From an uncultured Carboxylicivirga sp. (GTDB lineage: Bacteria; Bacteroidota; Bacteroidia; Bacteroidales; Marinilabiliaceae), in contig NZ_OY764327.1 in assembly GCF_963668385.1 (NCBI RefSeq), positions 4,436,501 to 4,500,500 on the forward strand: 64,000 nt of DNA, in the 5' to 3' direction. The notes below the pieces were generated by a model. It was not told where the DNA came from and did not search any database. It was given only the letters and a program-made list of their open reading frames with translations. The position numbers and the translations under genes were made by a program. Below, piece after piece: positions 1 through 8,802 of the stretch. The first letter of the stretch is position 1, and the number at the start of each line of letters is the position of its first letter.

Positions 1-2021
1 AAACGGCTGAAAATTCATATGAACGGCTGAATATCAGAGGAAACTTTGATCATGAAGTAAATAACTGGTTAAAAACAGGTATGAATATTAATGTAAGTAA
101 TGGTACCAAATACATTGCAAGTAATGGTGCCTGGTTCAATGCTTATCATGCTGTACCAATCCTTCCTAAATACGACATGGAAAACTACGATGAATTGACA
201 GCCAATAATATTTCAAATGCCAGTATGTATTCAAGTGCTCAGCTATTAGGTTACAGAGGAGCTCAGAATCCATTTTTAGAACTTGACTACAGAACAAACA
301 GACAGAATATCAGAAAAGTATTGACTGGTATCTATACCGATATTTCAATCATCCCTAATAAGTTAAACCTAAAAACTACCTATAGTTTATATATGATGGA
401 TTTAAAAAGCCGCAATGTAGGTTTACCTTATTACGTAACCAATGATACTAACCTGGAATTATCAAGTATTGATTCGTATAAATCTACCGATACAAATCAG
501 TTTATCGATAATGTACTTACCTATAATGATAGTTTTGGCGGTCATAACGTAAGTGCGATGCTTGGTACTTCCTATCGTGATGAATGGTATGATTATTTGC
601 AAGGATACGCTGAAGATATTCCTGTGAATGAGAATTCTTGGTATATTGGACAATCACAGTCCGAAACCTCAAAAACGGTTAACGACAATGCTGAGCGAAT
701 CTACGGAATCTCCTATTTTGGTCGTATATCCTACAATTTCCAAAATAAATACCTGGCATATTTCACCCTTCGTAGAGAAGGAACTTCTAAGTATCAGGAA
801 AAATGGGGTACATTTCCTGCCTTTGGTTTGGGTTGGGTTTTATCTGAAGAAGCATTTATGGATGGTGTGTCCTTCGTCGACTACTTAAAATTACGCGGTG
901 GTTGGGGACGTTTAGGTAACGATAAAATTGCCCGTCAGGATGGTGCAAACACTACTAATCCAATCTATTTGGCCATTGATGATAGTCAGGTGGATGGAAC
1001 AACCACAACCAGTACTTTTGGATACTTAGGATGGGAAACAGTTACAGGAACAAACCTTGGATTAAATGCCACCCTATTTGGTAATCAATTAAATATTGAA
1101 GCAGATTATTATGTAAGAGATACAGAGAATGCTGCAATTCCTGTAAGTCTTAAACTTCAATCGGGAAGTATTTTACGTAATGTAGGAGTGATTCGCAATT
1201 CGGGTTTAGAAATGGCAATCAATTGGAATGGAAAGATAACCAATGATTTGAAATATAACGTGGGATTCAATTTTGCTACTCTGAAAAACGAAGTGCGAGA
1301 CTTATATGGACAGGAATACCTGAACAGTGGTTCGGCAGAATTCCGTCAAAGATCACAGATTGGCGAGCCATTATTATCGTTTTATGGTTATGAAGTAGGC
1401 GGAGTTTATCAAAATCAAACTGATATAGATAATGACCCGATAGCCGTTGATAATGGATTGGTTCCTGGTGATTTAAAATATGTTGATCAGGATGGAAACA
1501 ACGTCATTGATGATGATGATAAAGTATTCTTGGGCTCTTACTTCCCGGATCTGACTTATGGAGGTGTGATAGGTTTGAGCTATAAAAATCTCGATTTTTC
1601 GATGAATATAATGGGGCAAAGGGGAAACAAAATACTAAACAGAAAAAGAGGAGAAATCATTTGGACAAACGATACAAATATCGATGCTGAATTAGCTAAT
1701 AACCTGTGGAACGGTGATGGTACTTCAAACAAGTATCCTTCGGCTTCTGGTTTACGTCGTGGATGGAATCAAAACTTTAGTGATTATTTAGTAGAAGACG
1801 GGTCATTCTTCCGCATTCAGAATGTGAGATTGGCTTATCATCTGAAAGGTTCCTCACTAATTGGTCCGGGAATGCCTGATGCTATCGTATTTGTAACAGC
1901 CGAACGACCATTGACCATGTTTTCATACAATGGATTTAATCCTGAAGTTCCTGATGGAATCGATCGACAGTTTTACCCAATTCCATCGGTTTATACCATT
2001 GGTTTAAATCTTAAATTCTAA
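1..2021 (+). CDS. SusC-family TonB-dependent outer-membrane transporter, C-terminal part (5' end outside window)
   Basis: The reading frame is open from the first bases (codons begin at base 3) to a stop at 2021, so this is the last ~672 residues of a protein that normally has about 1000. The visible part is beta-barrel: alternating aromatic/polar strands, a FPAFGLGWVLSEE-type block, a GDLKYVDQDG-type loop and a terminal strand ending in LKF, all typical of SusC barrels. SusC imports oligosaccharides across the outer membrane with energy from TonB, with SusD as its lid. The SusD gene follows after 8 bp, which fixes the assignment. The plug domain and signal peptide are missing only because the window cuts the gene. 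Confidence 0.96.
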   Translation, partial: TAENSYERLNIRGNFDHEVNNWLKTGMNINVSNGTKYIASNGAWFNAYHAVPILPKYDMENYDELTANNISNASMYSSAQLLGYRGAQNPFLELDYRTNRQNIRKVLTGIYTDISIIPNKLNLKTTYSLYMMDLKSRNVGLPYYVTNDTNLELSSIDSYKSTDTNQFIDNVLTYNDSFGGHNVSAMLGTSYRDEWYDYLQGYAEDIPVNENSWYIGQSQSETSKTVNDNAERIYGISYFGRISYNFQNKYLAYFTLRREGTSKYQEKWGTFPAFGLGWVLSEEAFMDGVSFVDYLKLRGGWGRLGNDKIARQDGANTTNPIYLAIDDSQVDGTTTTSTFGYLGWETVTGTNLGLNATLFGNQLNIEADYYVRDTENAAIPVSLKLQSGSILRNVGVIRNSGLEMAINWNGKITNDLKYNVGFNFATLKNEVRDLYGQEYLNSGSAEFRQRSQIGEPLLSFYGYEVGGVYQNQTDIDNDPIAVDNGLVPGDLKYVDQDGNNVIDDDDKVFLGSYFPDLTYGGVIGLSYKNLDFSMNIMGQRGNKILNRKRGEIIWTNDTNIDAELANNLWNGDGTSNKYPSASGLRRGWNQNFSDYLVEDGSFFRIQNVRLAYHLKGSSLIGPGMPDAIVFVTAERPLTMFSYNGFNPEVPDGIDRQFYPIPSVYTIGLNLKF

Positions 2022-2029
2022 AATCTACC

Positions 2030-3562
2030 ATGATGAAAGTAAATAAGATATATAAATATTTTGCACCTTTTGTGTTAGGTGTAATACTATTAACATCATT
2101 TTACGCTTGTGAAGATAAACTGAATGAGCCATTTGAAGATGAGGCTTTTACCAGTGATGTTGATTACACTGTTGGCGATAATATGATTCTACCAGTACTA
2201 GGTGCCTACTACGGATTATACTCCCGTTCGTGGGAAGAACCATTAACTCTGGGAATTAGAGGTGATGATGTAAATGCAGCCGGAGATCAGGTTCCAATGC
2301 AGGAGCAGGATGAGTTCAAATATCAGGCAAGCCACTGGAATCCAAATTCAGTTTGGCAATTGCATTATAACGATATCATCAATGTATTTACAGCCATGGA
2401 AGAGATTGAAAAATATCGACCTGCAGCAGCTAATGATGATTTGGCTGATCAGTACATTGCTGAGTGTAAAGTTATCAGAGCATACTTGTACCTGAATATT
2501 GCACGCACTTTCGGAGGTTGCATTGTAATTGATGAGTTAAGTAATATTCAGTCAACACCTGTTAGTAGTTTGAATGAAGTGATGCAATATATTGTTGATC
2601 AAATGGATGAAGCAATACCTGATTTACCTCGAATTCATCCTAACAAGCGTAGTGATATAAAAGGTGGAATGACTGCCTATACAGCTTACGCACTTAAAGC
2701 TTTGGCTTTGCAAGAGATGAAGGATTATCAGGGAGTGGTTGATGCAACTTCTGAGATTATTAATTCGGGTGAATACGAATTATCGGATGATTATTACCAT
2801 CTGTTTAAATTAGCTGGTAAGCTTGATGATGAAAATATACTTGAGTTTCAATATTCTGATTTTAATCAAGGTGAAGGAGATCGTTTTTCATTTTTATTTG
2901 CTCCATTTGGTATGAGTGGATGGACGCCTGCTGTAACAGGTGCCGGTGGTGGATGGGGTTTTTATGAACCAACCTTGAAATTCATCGAGTTTATGCTTGA
3001 TAGAGGCGAAACCGTTCGACTTGAAACCAGTGTTGTTTTTACTCCTGCAGGGATGTCTGAAGTAGCAGCAGATTATGGTTCTATTCCTGAATGGATCACT
3101 AATACCAATCGCGAAGGAGATATTTTTAATGATAATGCTCGAATGAACTTTGCAAGCGGTAAGCATATTCAGCCATCAACAGAGTTACTTGAAGGACGCA
3201 CTGAATTAGGTAGTAATAAGAATTTTATTGTGATTCGTTATGCCGAAATGCTTTTGATGTATGCCGAAGCACTAACACGTGGTGCCAATACATCATTGTC
3301 GCTAACTGCTGATGATGCTGTGAATTTAGTACGTCATAGAGCTGGTTTGGGTAATTTGTCAGGTGTGAATACAAAGGATGTGTTAGATGAGAAATTTGCC
3401 GAATTAGGAATGGAGTGGGGAATTCGTTATTACGATATGATTCGTACCGAAAGTGTTGATGAATTAACTCACGAAGGTAAAACCTTTACTATGGATAAAG
3501 CTTATTTACCATTCCCTGCTGATCAGGTTGCAGAATTACCACAATTGGGAGACGGAATCTAA
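2030..3562 (+). CDS. SusD/RagB family surface glycan-binding lipoprotein
   Basis: 510 residues with an SPII signal (lipobox ending FYAC, Cys about 27), so it is anchored in the outer membrane. Late motifs RYAEMLLMYAEAL and WGIRYYDMIRT are the usual SusD C-terminal signatures, and the central part is helical as in the TPR-like SusD core. It should cap the upstream SusC and present glycan to it. Two adjacent ATGs (2030 and 2033) are possible starts. It lies 8 bp after SusC and 3 bp before the next lipoprotein gene, so the three are co-transcribed. Family assignment is firm; the ligand is inferred from the enzymes downstream. Confidence 0.96.
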   Translation: MMKVNKIYKYFAPFVLGVILLTSFYACEDKLNEPFEDEAFTSDVDYTVGDNMILPVLGAYYGLYSRSWEEPLTLGIRGDDVNAAGDQVPMQEQDEFKYQASHWNPNSVWQLHYNDIINVFTAMEEIEKYRPAAANDDLADQYIAECKVIRAYLYLNIARTFGGCIVIDELSNIQSTPVSSLNEVMQYIVDQMDEAIPDLPRIHPNKRSDIKGGMTAYTAYALKALALQEMKDYQGVVDATSEIINSGEYELSDDYYHLFKLAGKLDDENILEFQYSDFNQGEGDRFSFLFAPFGMSGWTPAVTGAGGGWGFYEPTLKFIEFMLDRGETVRLETSVVFTPAGMSEVAADYGSIPEWITNTNREGDIFNDNARMNFASGKHIQPSTELLEGRTELGSNKNFIVIRYAEMLLMYAEALTRGANTSLSLTADDAVNLVRHRAGLGNLSGVNTKDVLDEKFAELGMEWGIRYYDMIRTESVDELTHEGKTFTMDKAYLPFPADQVAELPQLGDGI

Positions 3563-3565
3563 AAA

Positions 3566-5317
3566 ATGACTAACATGAAGACATATAGCAAATTATTGAT
3601 TCTTGCATTAATCCTTTTGTTTGTTAATGCTTGTAAAGATGGTTTTATTGATGATATATCAAAGGTGGATCCCGGTTCAGATGAATCGGCTCCGGAAGTA
3701 ACTGTAAATTTTCCACCTGAAGGATACGAACTACAGACCAATGAAGCAACTGCTGCCATTACCATTGATTTTGAAGTGAAAGATGATATTGAAATACAGT
3801 CGGTTGTTTTAAAAATAAACGGAACTGAGATCAATACTTATTCAGAGTTTAAAGATTATCGTGTTTTTACCGAAGAATTTGAATATGATAATGTAACAAC
3901 CGGAAGTCATGTGCTTTCTGTTGAAGCAACCGATTTAGAAGGACAAAAAACAACTGTTGATGTCAATTTTGCAAAAGCTCCTCCATATGTATCAGAATAT
4001 GATGGAGAGGTTTTCTACATGCCTTTTAATAATGAGTTTCGCGAAATGAATTCTCTTGAATTGGCAACATCTAAAGGATTACCAGATTTTACTGATGGAA
4101 TTCAGGGAGGTACGGCATATCAGGGAGCTGCTGATTCTTATTTAACATTCCCAGCTTCGGTACTTAATGGAGCAACAGAGATGAGTGCCAGTTTTTGGTT
4201 GAAGATTGATAATAGCATGGATCGGGCAGGAATTTTATCAGTAACACCTCCATCGGATGATAGTAACGACAGAACCAAAGGGTTCCGCTTTTTCCGTGAG
4301 GCCAGTGGTGATATGCAACGTTTCAAATTAAATGCAGGTACTGGTTCAACCGATTTATGGTTTGATGGAGGAGATGCTGCAGATGTAACCCCTAACACCG
4401 GAGAATGGACTCACTTAGCATTCACTTTGTCTGGTACCGAAGGAGTGGTTTATGTCAATGGTCAAGTAGTAAGTCAAGGCTCGTTTGATGGAATTGACTG
4501 GACCGATTGTGATGTAATCTCAATCATGTCGGGTGCACCTAATTGGACTGGATGGAATCATCTTTCTGATGGTAGTGCTATGGATGAATTACGCTTATTT
4601 AATAAGGCTCTTTCTCAGGACGAAATCCAAACTATAATGTTGAAGGAACAAGCTACATTTTATATGGATTTTGATGGTGATTATAAAGATGTGTTAACCG
4701 GGGCTGAAGGTACTGTAATTGGAGCACCTTCTTTCGATTATGGTAATGGTGTATATGGAGATGCATATGTAGGGGCCGCAAATTCGTATCTCACATTCTC
4801 AACTGCAGATATTGATGTACAAGCTTCGGAATTCAGTGCCAGTTTTTGGTTGAATATTAATGCAAGCGCCGACAGAGCAGGTATACTAACTATGGGACCA
4901 GAAGATGCAGCTAATCCGGATGCTCAGAATGACAGAACAAGTGGATTCCGCTTCTTCCGGGAAGCGAGTGGCGATATGCAACGTTTTAAACTAAATGCAG
5001 GTAACGGTACTGCCGATTCGTGGTTCGACGGAGGTACAGCAGCGGATGTAGACCCAACAACAGGAAATTGGGTTCATATGGCTTTTGCAATAAGTGAAAC
5101 AGAAGCTCGTGTTTATATTGATGGAGTTGAAGTTAGTCAGGGTGCCTTCGATGGTATTGATTGGACTGGTTGTGATCTTTTATCAATCATGTCAGGTGCT
5201 CCTCGCTTTAGCGGATGGAATCATCTATCTGATGAAAGTATGATGGATGAATTACGCTTGTATAACAAAGCTTTGTCAGCCGAAGAGGTAGCGTTGTTAC
5301 GCGCCGATGGTTTATAA
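3566..5317 (+). CDS. Surface lipoprotein with Ig-like domain and two tandem LamG/concanavalin domains (probable glycan-binding protein)
   Basis: 583 residues with a lipobox ending VNAC (Cys 23; an internal ATG at 3575 would give a shorter signal). Residues ~38-135 look like an Ig/FN3-type beta domain (PPEGYELQTNEA start). Two homologous LamG-like domains follow at ~147-355 and ~361-583. They share blocks such as GFRFFREASGDMQRFKLNAG, FDGIDWT and GWNHLSD, and each ends in MDELRL(F/Y)NKALS. LamG folds bind carbohydrate or hydrolyse it; no catalytic signature is evident, so a surface glycan-binding protein of the SusCD complex is the best call. The position right after SusD fits this. Confidence 0.85.
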   Translation: MTNMKTYSKLLILALILLFVNACKDGFIDDISKVDPGSDESAPEVTVNFPPEGYELQTNEATAAITIDFEVKDDIEIQSVVLKINGTEINTYSEFKDYRVFTEEFEYDNVTTGSHVLSVEATDLEGQKTTVDVNFAKAPPYVSEYDGEVFYMPFNNEFREMNSLELATSKGLPDFTDGIQGGTAYQGAADSYLTFPASVLNGATEMSASFWLKIDNSMDRAGILSVTPPSDDSNDRTKGFRFFREASGDMQRFKLNAGTGSTDLWFDGGDAADVTPNTGEWTHLAFTLSGTEGVVYVNGQVVSQGSFDGIDWTDCDVISIMSGAPNWTGWNHLSDGSAMDELRLFNKALSQDEIQTIMLKEQATFYMDFDGDYKDVLTGAEGTVIGAPSFDYGNGVYGDAYVGAANSYLTFSTADIDVQASEFSASFWLNINASADRAGILTMGPEDAANPDAQNDRTSGFRFFREASGDMQRFKLNAGNGTADSWFDGGTAADVDPTTGNWVHMAFAISETEARVYIDGVEVSQGAFDGIDWTGCDLLSIMSGAPRFSGWNHLSDESMMDELRLYNKALSAEEVALLRADGL

Positions 5318-5338
5318 TAAATATTGATGAACACCAAT

Positions 5339-5370
5339 AATGCCCTGTTATCTATGGGTAATGGGGCATT
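5339..5370 (+). promoter_or_regulatory. Intercistronic hairpin between binding-protein and enzyme genes
   Basis: A 12-bp stem (two G-T pairs) closes an 8-base loop in the 98-bp gap between the LamG lipoprotein and the first GH144 gene. There is no T-run after it (GTAAAATC follows), so it is unlikely to be a strong terminator. It may protect or process the mRNA so that susCD-type genes and enzyme genes accumulate differently, which is an inference. Confidence 0.5.
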
Positions 5371-5415
5371 GTAAAATCGTATTCTCTTAAAATACTTCCC
5401 AATAAAAAGTTATTC

Positions 5416-7380
5416 ATGAGATATCTGCTACTATTATTGTTATCCTTTGTGTGGTTCTCTTGTAAAGATGCATCAGATCCAGATACCCCTAAAGAGAATT
5501 TGGACATAAGCTATGTCTACATTGGCGATAGCGAAATAACGCTTACTGGTACAAATGTAAACGTGCCATTTGATGAAGACATAGAAATACGTTTCGACAA
5601 ATCGATTAACACCTCTTCTGCCGAAGAAAGCATCTTATTATTGGATGAAAACAATCAGGAGATTGGTTTAACCTTTAGCTATTTTAATTCCAATCAACTG
5701 GCCAAAATAAGTCATAACAAATTGGATCAAAACAGTTCGTATCATTTAATAATTAGTGATGGAATAAAGGGAGCCAGTGATGAGTCTTTTGAAGGAGTTG
5801 AATATACATTTACAACACTAACCAGCCCGTTGACACTAGAAAACATCATTATTGATGGAGTTGAAGTAAATCCGTCTAACCGATTAATGGATGTACACCG
5901 AAATACAACCATCGTGTTTCAATTCGATACACCTGTTGATGTAGATGATATTAGCGATTATTCAACATTTTCATCAAGTGGGGGCGGCATAGATTATACA
6001 TTAACACAAACCACTGCGAATATCATTTCTTTTGAGGTTAACAATGAACTAGATGGATATAAGAAATACAATTTTTCAATTTTATCATCCATAGAAAACA
6101 GGATTGGACAACCATTTGACGGACTAAGCCTCGACTTTTATACAGAAGTGGATCCCACTCCTAAATTTCCCGAAATAAGTGATGAAGCACTTTTGACTTT
6201 AGTTCAGGAACAAACATTTAAGTATTTCTGGGATTTTGCTCATCCAACCTCAGGTTTAATGCGTGAAAGGAATACCTCTGCCAATTTGGTCACCATTGGA
6301 GGTTCTGGTTTTGGAGTGATGGCAATTTTAGTTGGAATTGAACGAGGTTTCATAACACGAAAACAAGGAGTTGAGCGATTGGAGAAGATCGTTAATTTCC
6401 TTGCAGCAGCCGATCGTTGGCATGGAGTATGGCCTCATTGGATGGATGGTGATACCGGTGAAACCCTTCCTTTTAGCTCTGATGATGATGGAGGTGACAT
6501 TGTTGAAACGGCTTTTATGATTCAAGGCTTGTTAGCTGTTAAACAATATCTGGATAGTAGCAATTCTGCCGAGAAGGCAATAATTGATACCATTATATCT
6601 TTATGGGAGGAGGTTGAGTGGGATTGGTATACGCAAGGAGATAATTCAATTACCTGGCATTGGTCGCCAAATTATGCTTTTGATAAAAACATGAAAATCA
6701 GAGGGTGGAATGAAGCGTTAATTGTCTATGTATTGGCAGCATCATCTCCAACTCATTCTATTACAAAACAAGTTTACGACGAAGGATGGGCAAGAAGTGG
6801 AAACATCATAAATGGCGATACTTTTTATGATATTACTCTTCCTCTTGGAAACCAGGAATATTGTGGACCACTGTTCTTTGCTCATTATTCATTTTTAGGG
6901 CTCGATCCTAGGAATCTTTCCGATCAATATGCCAATTATTGGGAACAAAACAAGGCACATGCGTTAATTAATCAGAGTTATTGTATTGATAATCCGAGAC
7001 GTTATGTTGGGTATAACTCGAATTGTTGGGGCTTAACGGCTAGTGATAATCAGGATGGTTATTCTGCACATTCGCCCACAAACGATTTGGGTGTAATAAC
7101 TCCAACTGCCGCTTTGTCTTCTTTTCCATATACACCAACAGAATCGATGGCTGCCTTAAAGCATTTCTATTACACATTGGGTGATAAATTATGGGGTGAA
7201 TATGGTTTTTACGATGCTTTCAATATTACTGAACAATGGACAGCCGATTCATACTTGGCAATTGATCAGGGGCCTATAATTGTGATGATAGAAAATTACA
7301 GAACTGCTTTGCTATGGGATTTATTTATGAAGGACACAGATGTGCAAGCGGGTTTAAATAAGCTGGGTTTTAGTCATTAA
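5416..7380 (+). CDS. GH144-type (glycoamylase-domain) beta-1,2-glucanase lipoprotein with two N-terminal Ig-like domains
   Basis: 654 residues; lipobox ends WFSC (Cys 16). Residues ~25-130 and ~132-235 look like two Big_5-type Ig-like domains (FDEDIEIRFDKSIN; TTIVFQFDTPVDV). The C-terminal ~400 residues are an (alpha/alpha)6 domain of the glycoamylase Pfam family: FGVMAILVGIERGF, WPHWMDGDTG, DDGGDIVETAFMIQGLL, WHWSPNY and IDQGPIIVMIENYR. Characterised members are GH144 endo-beta-1,2-glucanases, and the following GH3 gene is the classical partner. It should sit on the cell surface or face the periplasm and cut the polymer. Substrate is inferred from family and context. Confidence 0.87.
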   Translation: MRYLLLLLLSFVWFSCKDASDPDTPKENLDISYVYIGDSEITLTGTNVNVPFDEDIEIRFDKSINTSSAEESILLLDENNQEIGLTFSYFNSNQLAKISHNKLDQNSSYHLIISDGIKGASDESFEGVEYTFTTLTSPLTLENIIIDGVEVNPSNRLMDVHRNTTIVFQFDTPVDVDDISDYSTFSSSGGGIDYTLTQTTANIISFEVNNELDGYKKYNFSILSSIENRIGQPFDGLSLDFYTEVDPTPKFPEISDEALLTLVQEQTFKYFWDFAHPTSGLMRERNTSANLVTIGGSGFGVMAILVGIERGFITRKQGVERLEKIVNFLAAADRWHGVWPHWMDGDTGETLPFSSDDDGGDIVETAFMIQGLLAVKQYLDSSNSAEKAIIDTIISLWEEVEWDWYTQGDNSITWHWSPNYAFDKNMKIRGWNEALIVYVLAASSPTHSITKQVYDEGWARSGNIINGDTFYDITLPLGNQEYCGPLFFAHYSFLGLDPRNLSDQYANYWEQNKAHALINQSYCIDNPRRYVGYNSNCWGLTASDNQDGYSAHSPTNDLGVITPTAALSSFPYTPTESMAALKHFYYTLGDKLWGEYGFYDAFNITEQWTADSYLAIDQGPIIVMIENYRTALLWDLFMKDTDVQAGLNKLGFSH

Positions 7381-7415
7381 AAGTGATTAGCTGAAATCGA
7401 CAAAAAATAATTAAG

Positions 7416-8792
7416 ATGAAAAATAGAGGTTACGTTAAGATTTTAAATATAACCTTATATCTGATACTCATTTTTGCTTTTGCAAAGTGTGGAATGCCTA
7501 AAAAACAATCGGATTTGGGGAGTAATAGCAAGCAATGGACAGATGATGTCTTGCTTGATACAGTGCAATACCAAACCTTTCAGTATTTCTGGCATGGGGC
7601 TGAGCCTCATTCTGGGATGGCCCGCGAACGAATACACATGGATGATATATATCCACAAAATGATCAAAACATAGTCACTTTAGGCGGTTCTGGTTTTGGT
7701 GTAATGGCTATATTAGTAGGTGTTGAAAGAGGTTTTATCACCCGAAAGGAAGCTCTAAGTCGATATCAACAAATTGTGGCATTTTTAAAAGATGCAGATC
7801 GGTTTCATGGAGCCTGGCCACATTGGTTAGACGGAAAAACAGGTAGGGTCTCGCCTTTTGGTACAAAGGACGATGGTGGAGATTTGGTTGAAACAGCCTT
7901 CATGATTGAGGGATTACTAACTGTGGCTGAATATTTCAAAGAGGGAAATGAGGCTGAACAAAAACTGGTTGCCGATATTAATCAACTTTGGAATGATGTT
8001 GAATGGAATTGGTACACAAAAGGAGGAGAGAATGTGCTCTATTGGCATTGGTCGCCTAATTATGGCTGGGAAATGAATTTTCCGGTAGGTGGTTATAACG
8101 AGTGCCTGATTATGTATGTTTTGGCAGCATCGTCACCAACACATCCTATCCATCCGGAAGTTTACCATAAGGGATGGACGGTGAATGGAGCCATTACCAA
8201 TGACACTGTATATTATGGATTACCTACAGTATTAAATTATTACGAACATAGCGATGATCCAATCGGTCCATTGTTTTGGGCTCATTATTCGTATTTGGGA
8301 CTAAATCCTTACGGATTAAAAGATAAATATGCCGATTATTGGACATTGGTGTCTAATCATGCAAAAATTCATTATAAATATTGTGTTGATAATCCTAAAG
8401 GATTTAAAGGCTATGGGCCGGATCAATGGGGCTTAACATCAAGCTACTCGATCAATGGCTATGCTGGTCATCACCCTGGCAAATCTGATTTGGGTGTTAT
8501 TTCACCAACAGCCGCTTTAAGTTCTTTCCCTTATACACCAATGGAATCCATGCAGTTTTTGCGTTATCTCTATATGGAGGCCGACTCCTTAGTTGGACCT
8601 TACGGACCTTACGATGCTTACAGTCAATCATCAGATTGGTATTTACCTCGTTATTTAGCTATTGATCAAGGTCCAATTCCGGTTATGATTGAGAATTATC
8701 GGAGTGGTTTGCTATGGAAACTTTTTATGAGAAATGAGGATGTTCAACAGGGATTAAATCAACTTGGTTTTACAATTGATTCAAGTAATTAA
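7416..8792 (+). CDS. Second GH144-type glycoside hydrolase lipoprotein
   Basis: 458 residues; the signal ends FAFAKC (Cys 25). The catalytic domain aligns along its length with the C-terminal domain of the preceding gene (FGVMAILVGVERGFITRKEA, WPHWLDG, DDGGDLVETAFMIEGLL, WHWSPNYGW, IDQGPIPVMIENYR), so the two are paralogues, but this one lacks Ig-like domains. The pair may split endo- and exo-type activity, or surface and periplasmic work, as tandem GH144 genes often do. It lies 35 bp after the first copy; the next gene starts 10 bp later. Confidence 0.87.
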   Translation: MKNRGYVKILNITLYLILIFAFAKCGMPKKQSDLGSNSKQWTDDVLLDTVQYQTFQYFWHGAEPHSGMARERIHMDDIYPQNDQNIVTLGGSGFGVMAILVGVERGFITRKEALSRYQQIVAFLKDADRFHGAWPHWLDGKTGRVSPFGTKDDGGDLVETAFMIEGLLTVAEYFKEGNEAEQKLVADINQLWNDVEWNWYTKGGENVLYWHWSPNYGWEMNFPVGGYNECLIMYVLAASSPTHPIHPEVYHKGWTVNGAITNDTVYYGLPTVLNYYEHSDDPIGPLFWAHYSYLGLNPYGLKDKYADYWTLVSNHAKIHYKYCVDNPKGFKGYGPDQWGLTSSYSINGYAGHHPGKSDLGVISPTAALSSFPYTPMESMQFLRYLYMEADSLVGPYGPYDAYSQSSDWYLPRYLAIDQGPIPVMIENYRSGLLWKLFMRNEDVQQGLNQLGFTIDSSN

Positions 8793-8802
8793 ACTAATTG
8801 TC

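Noticed and set aside
8764-8802. Upstream ATG for the GH3 gene
   Set aside because: It would overlap the GH144 gene and place 13 residues before the SPII signal.
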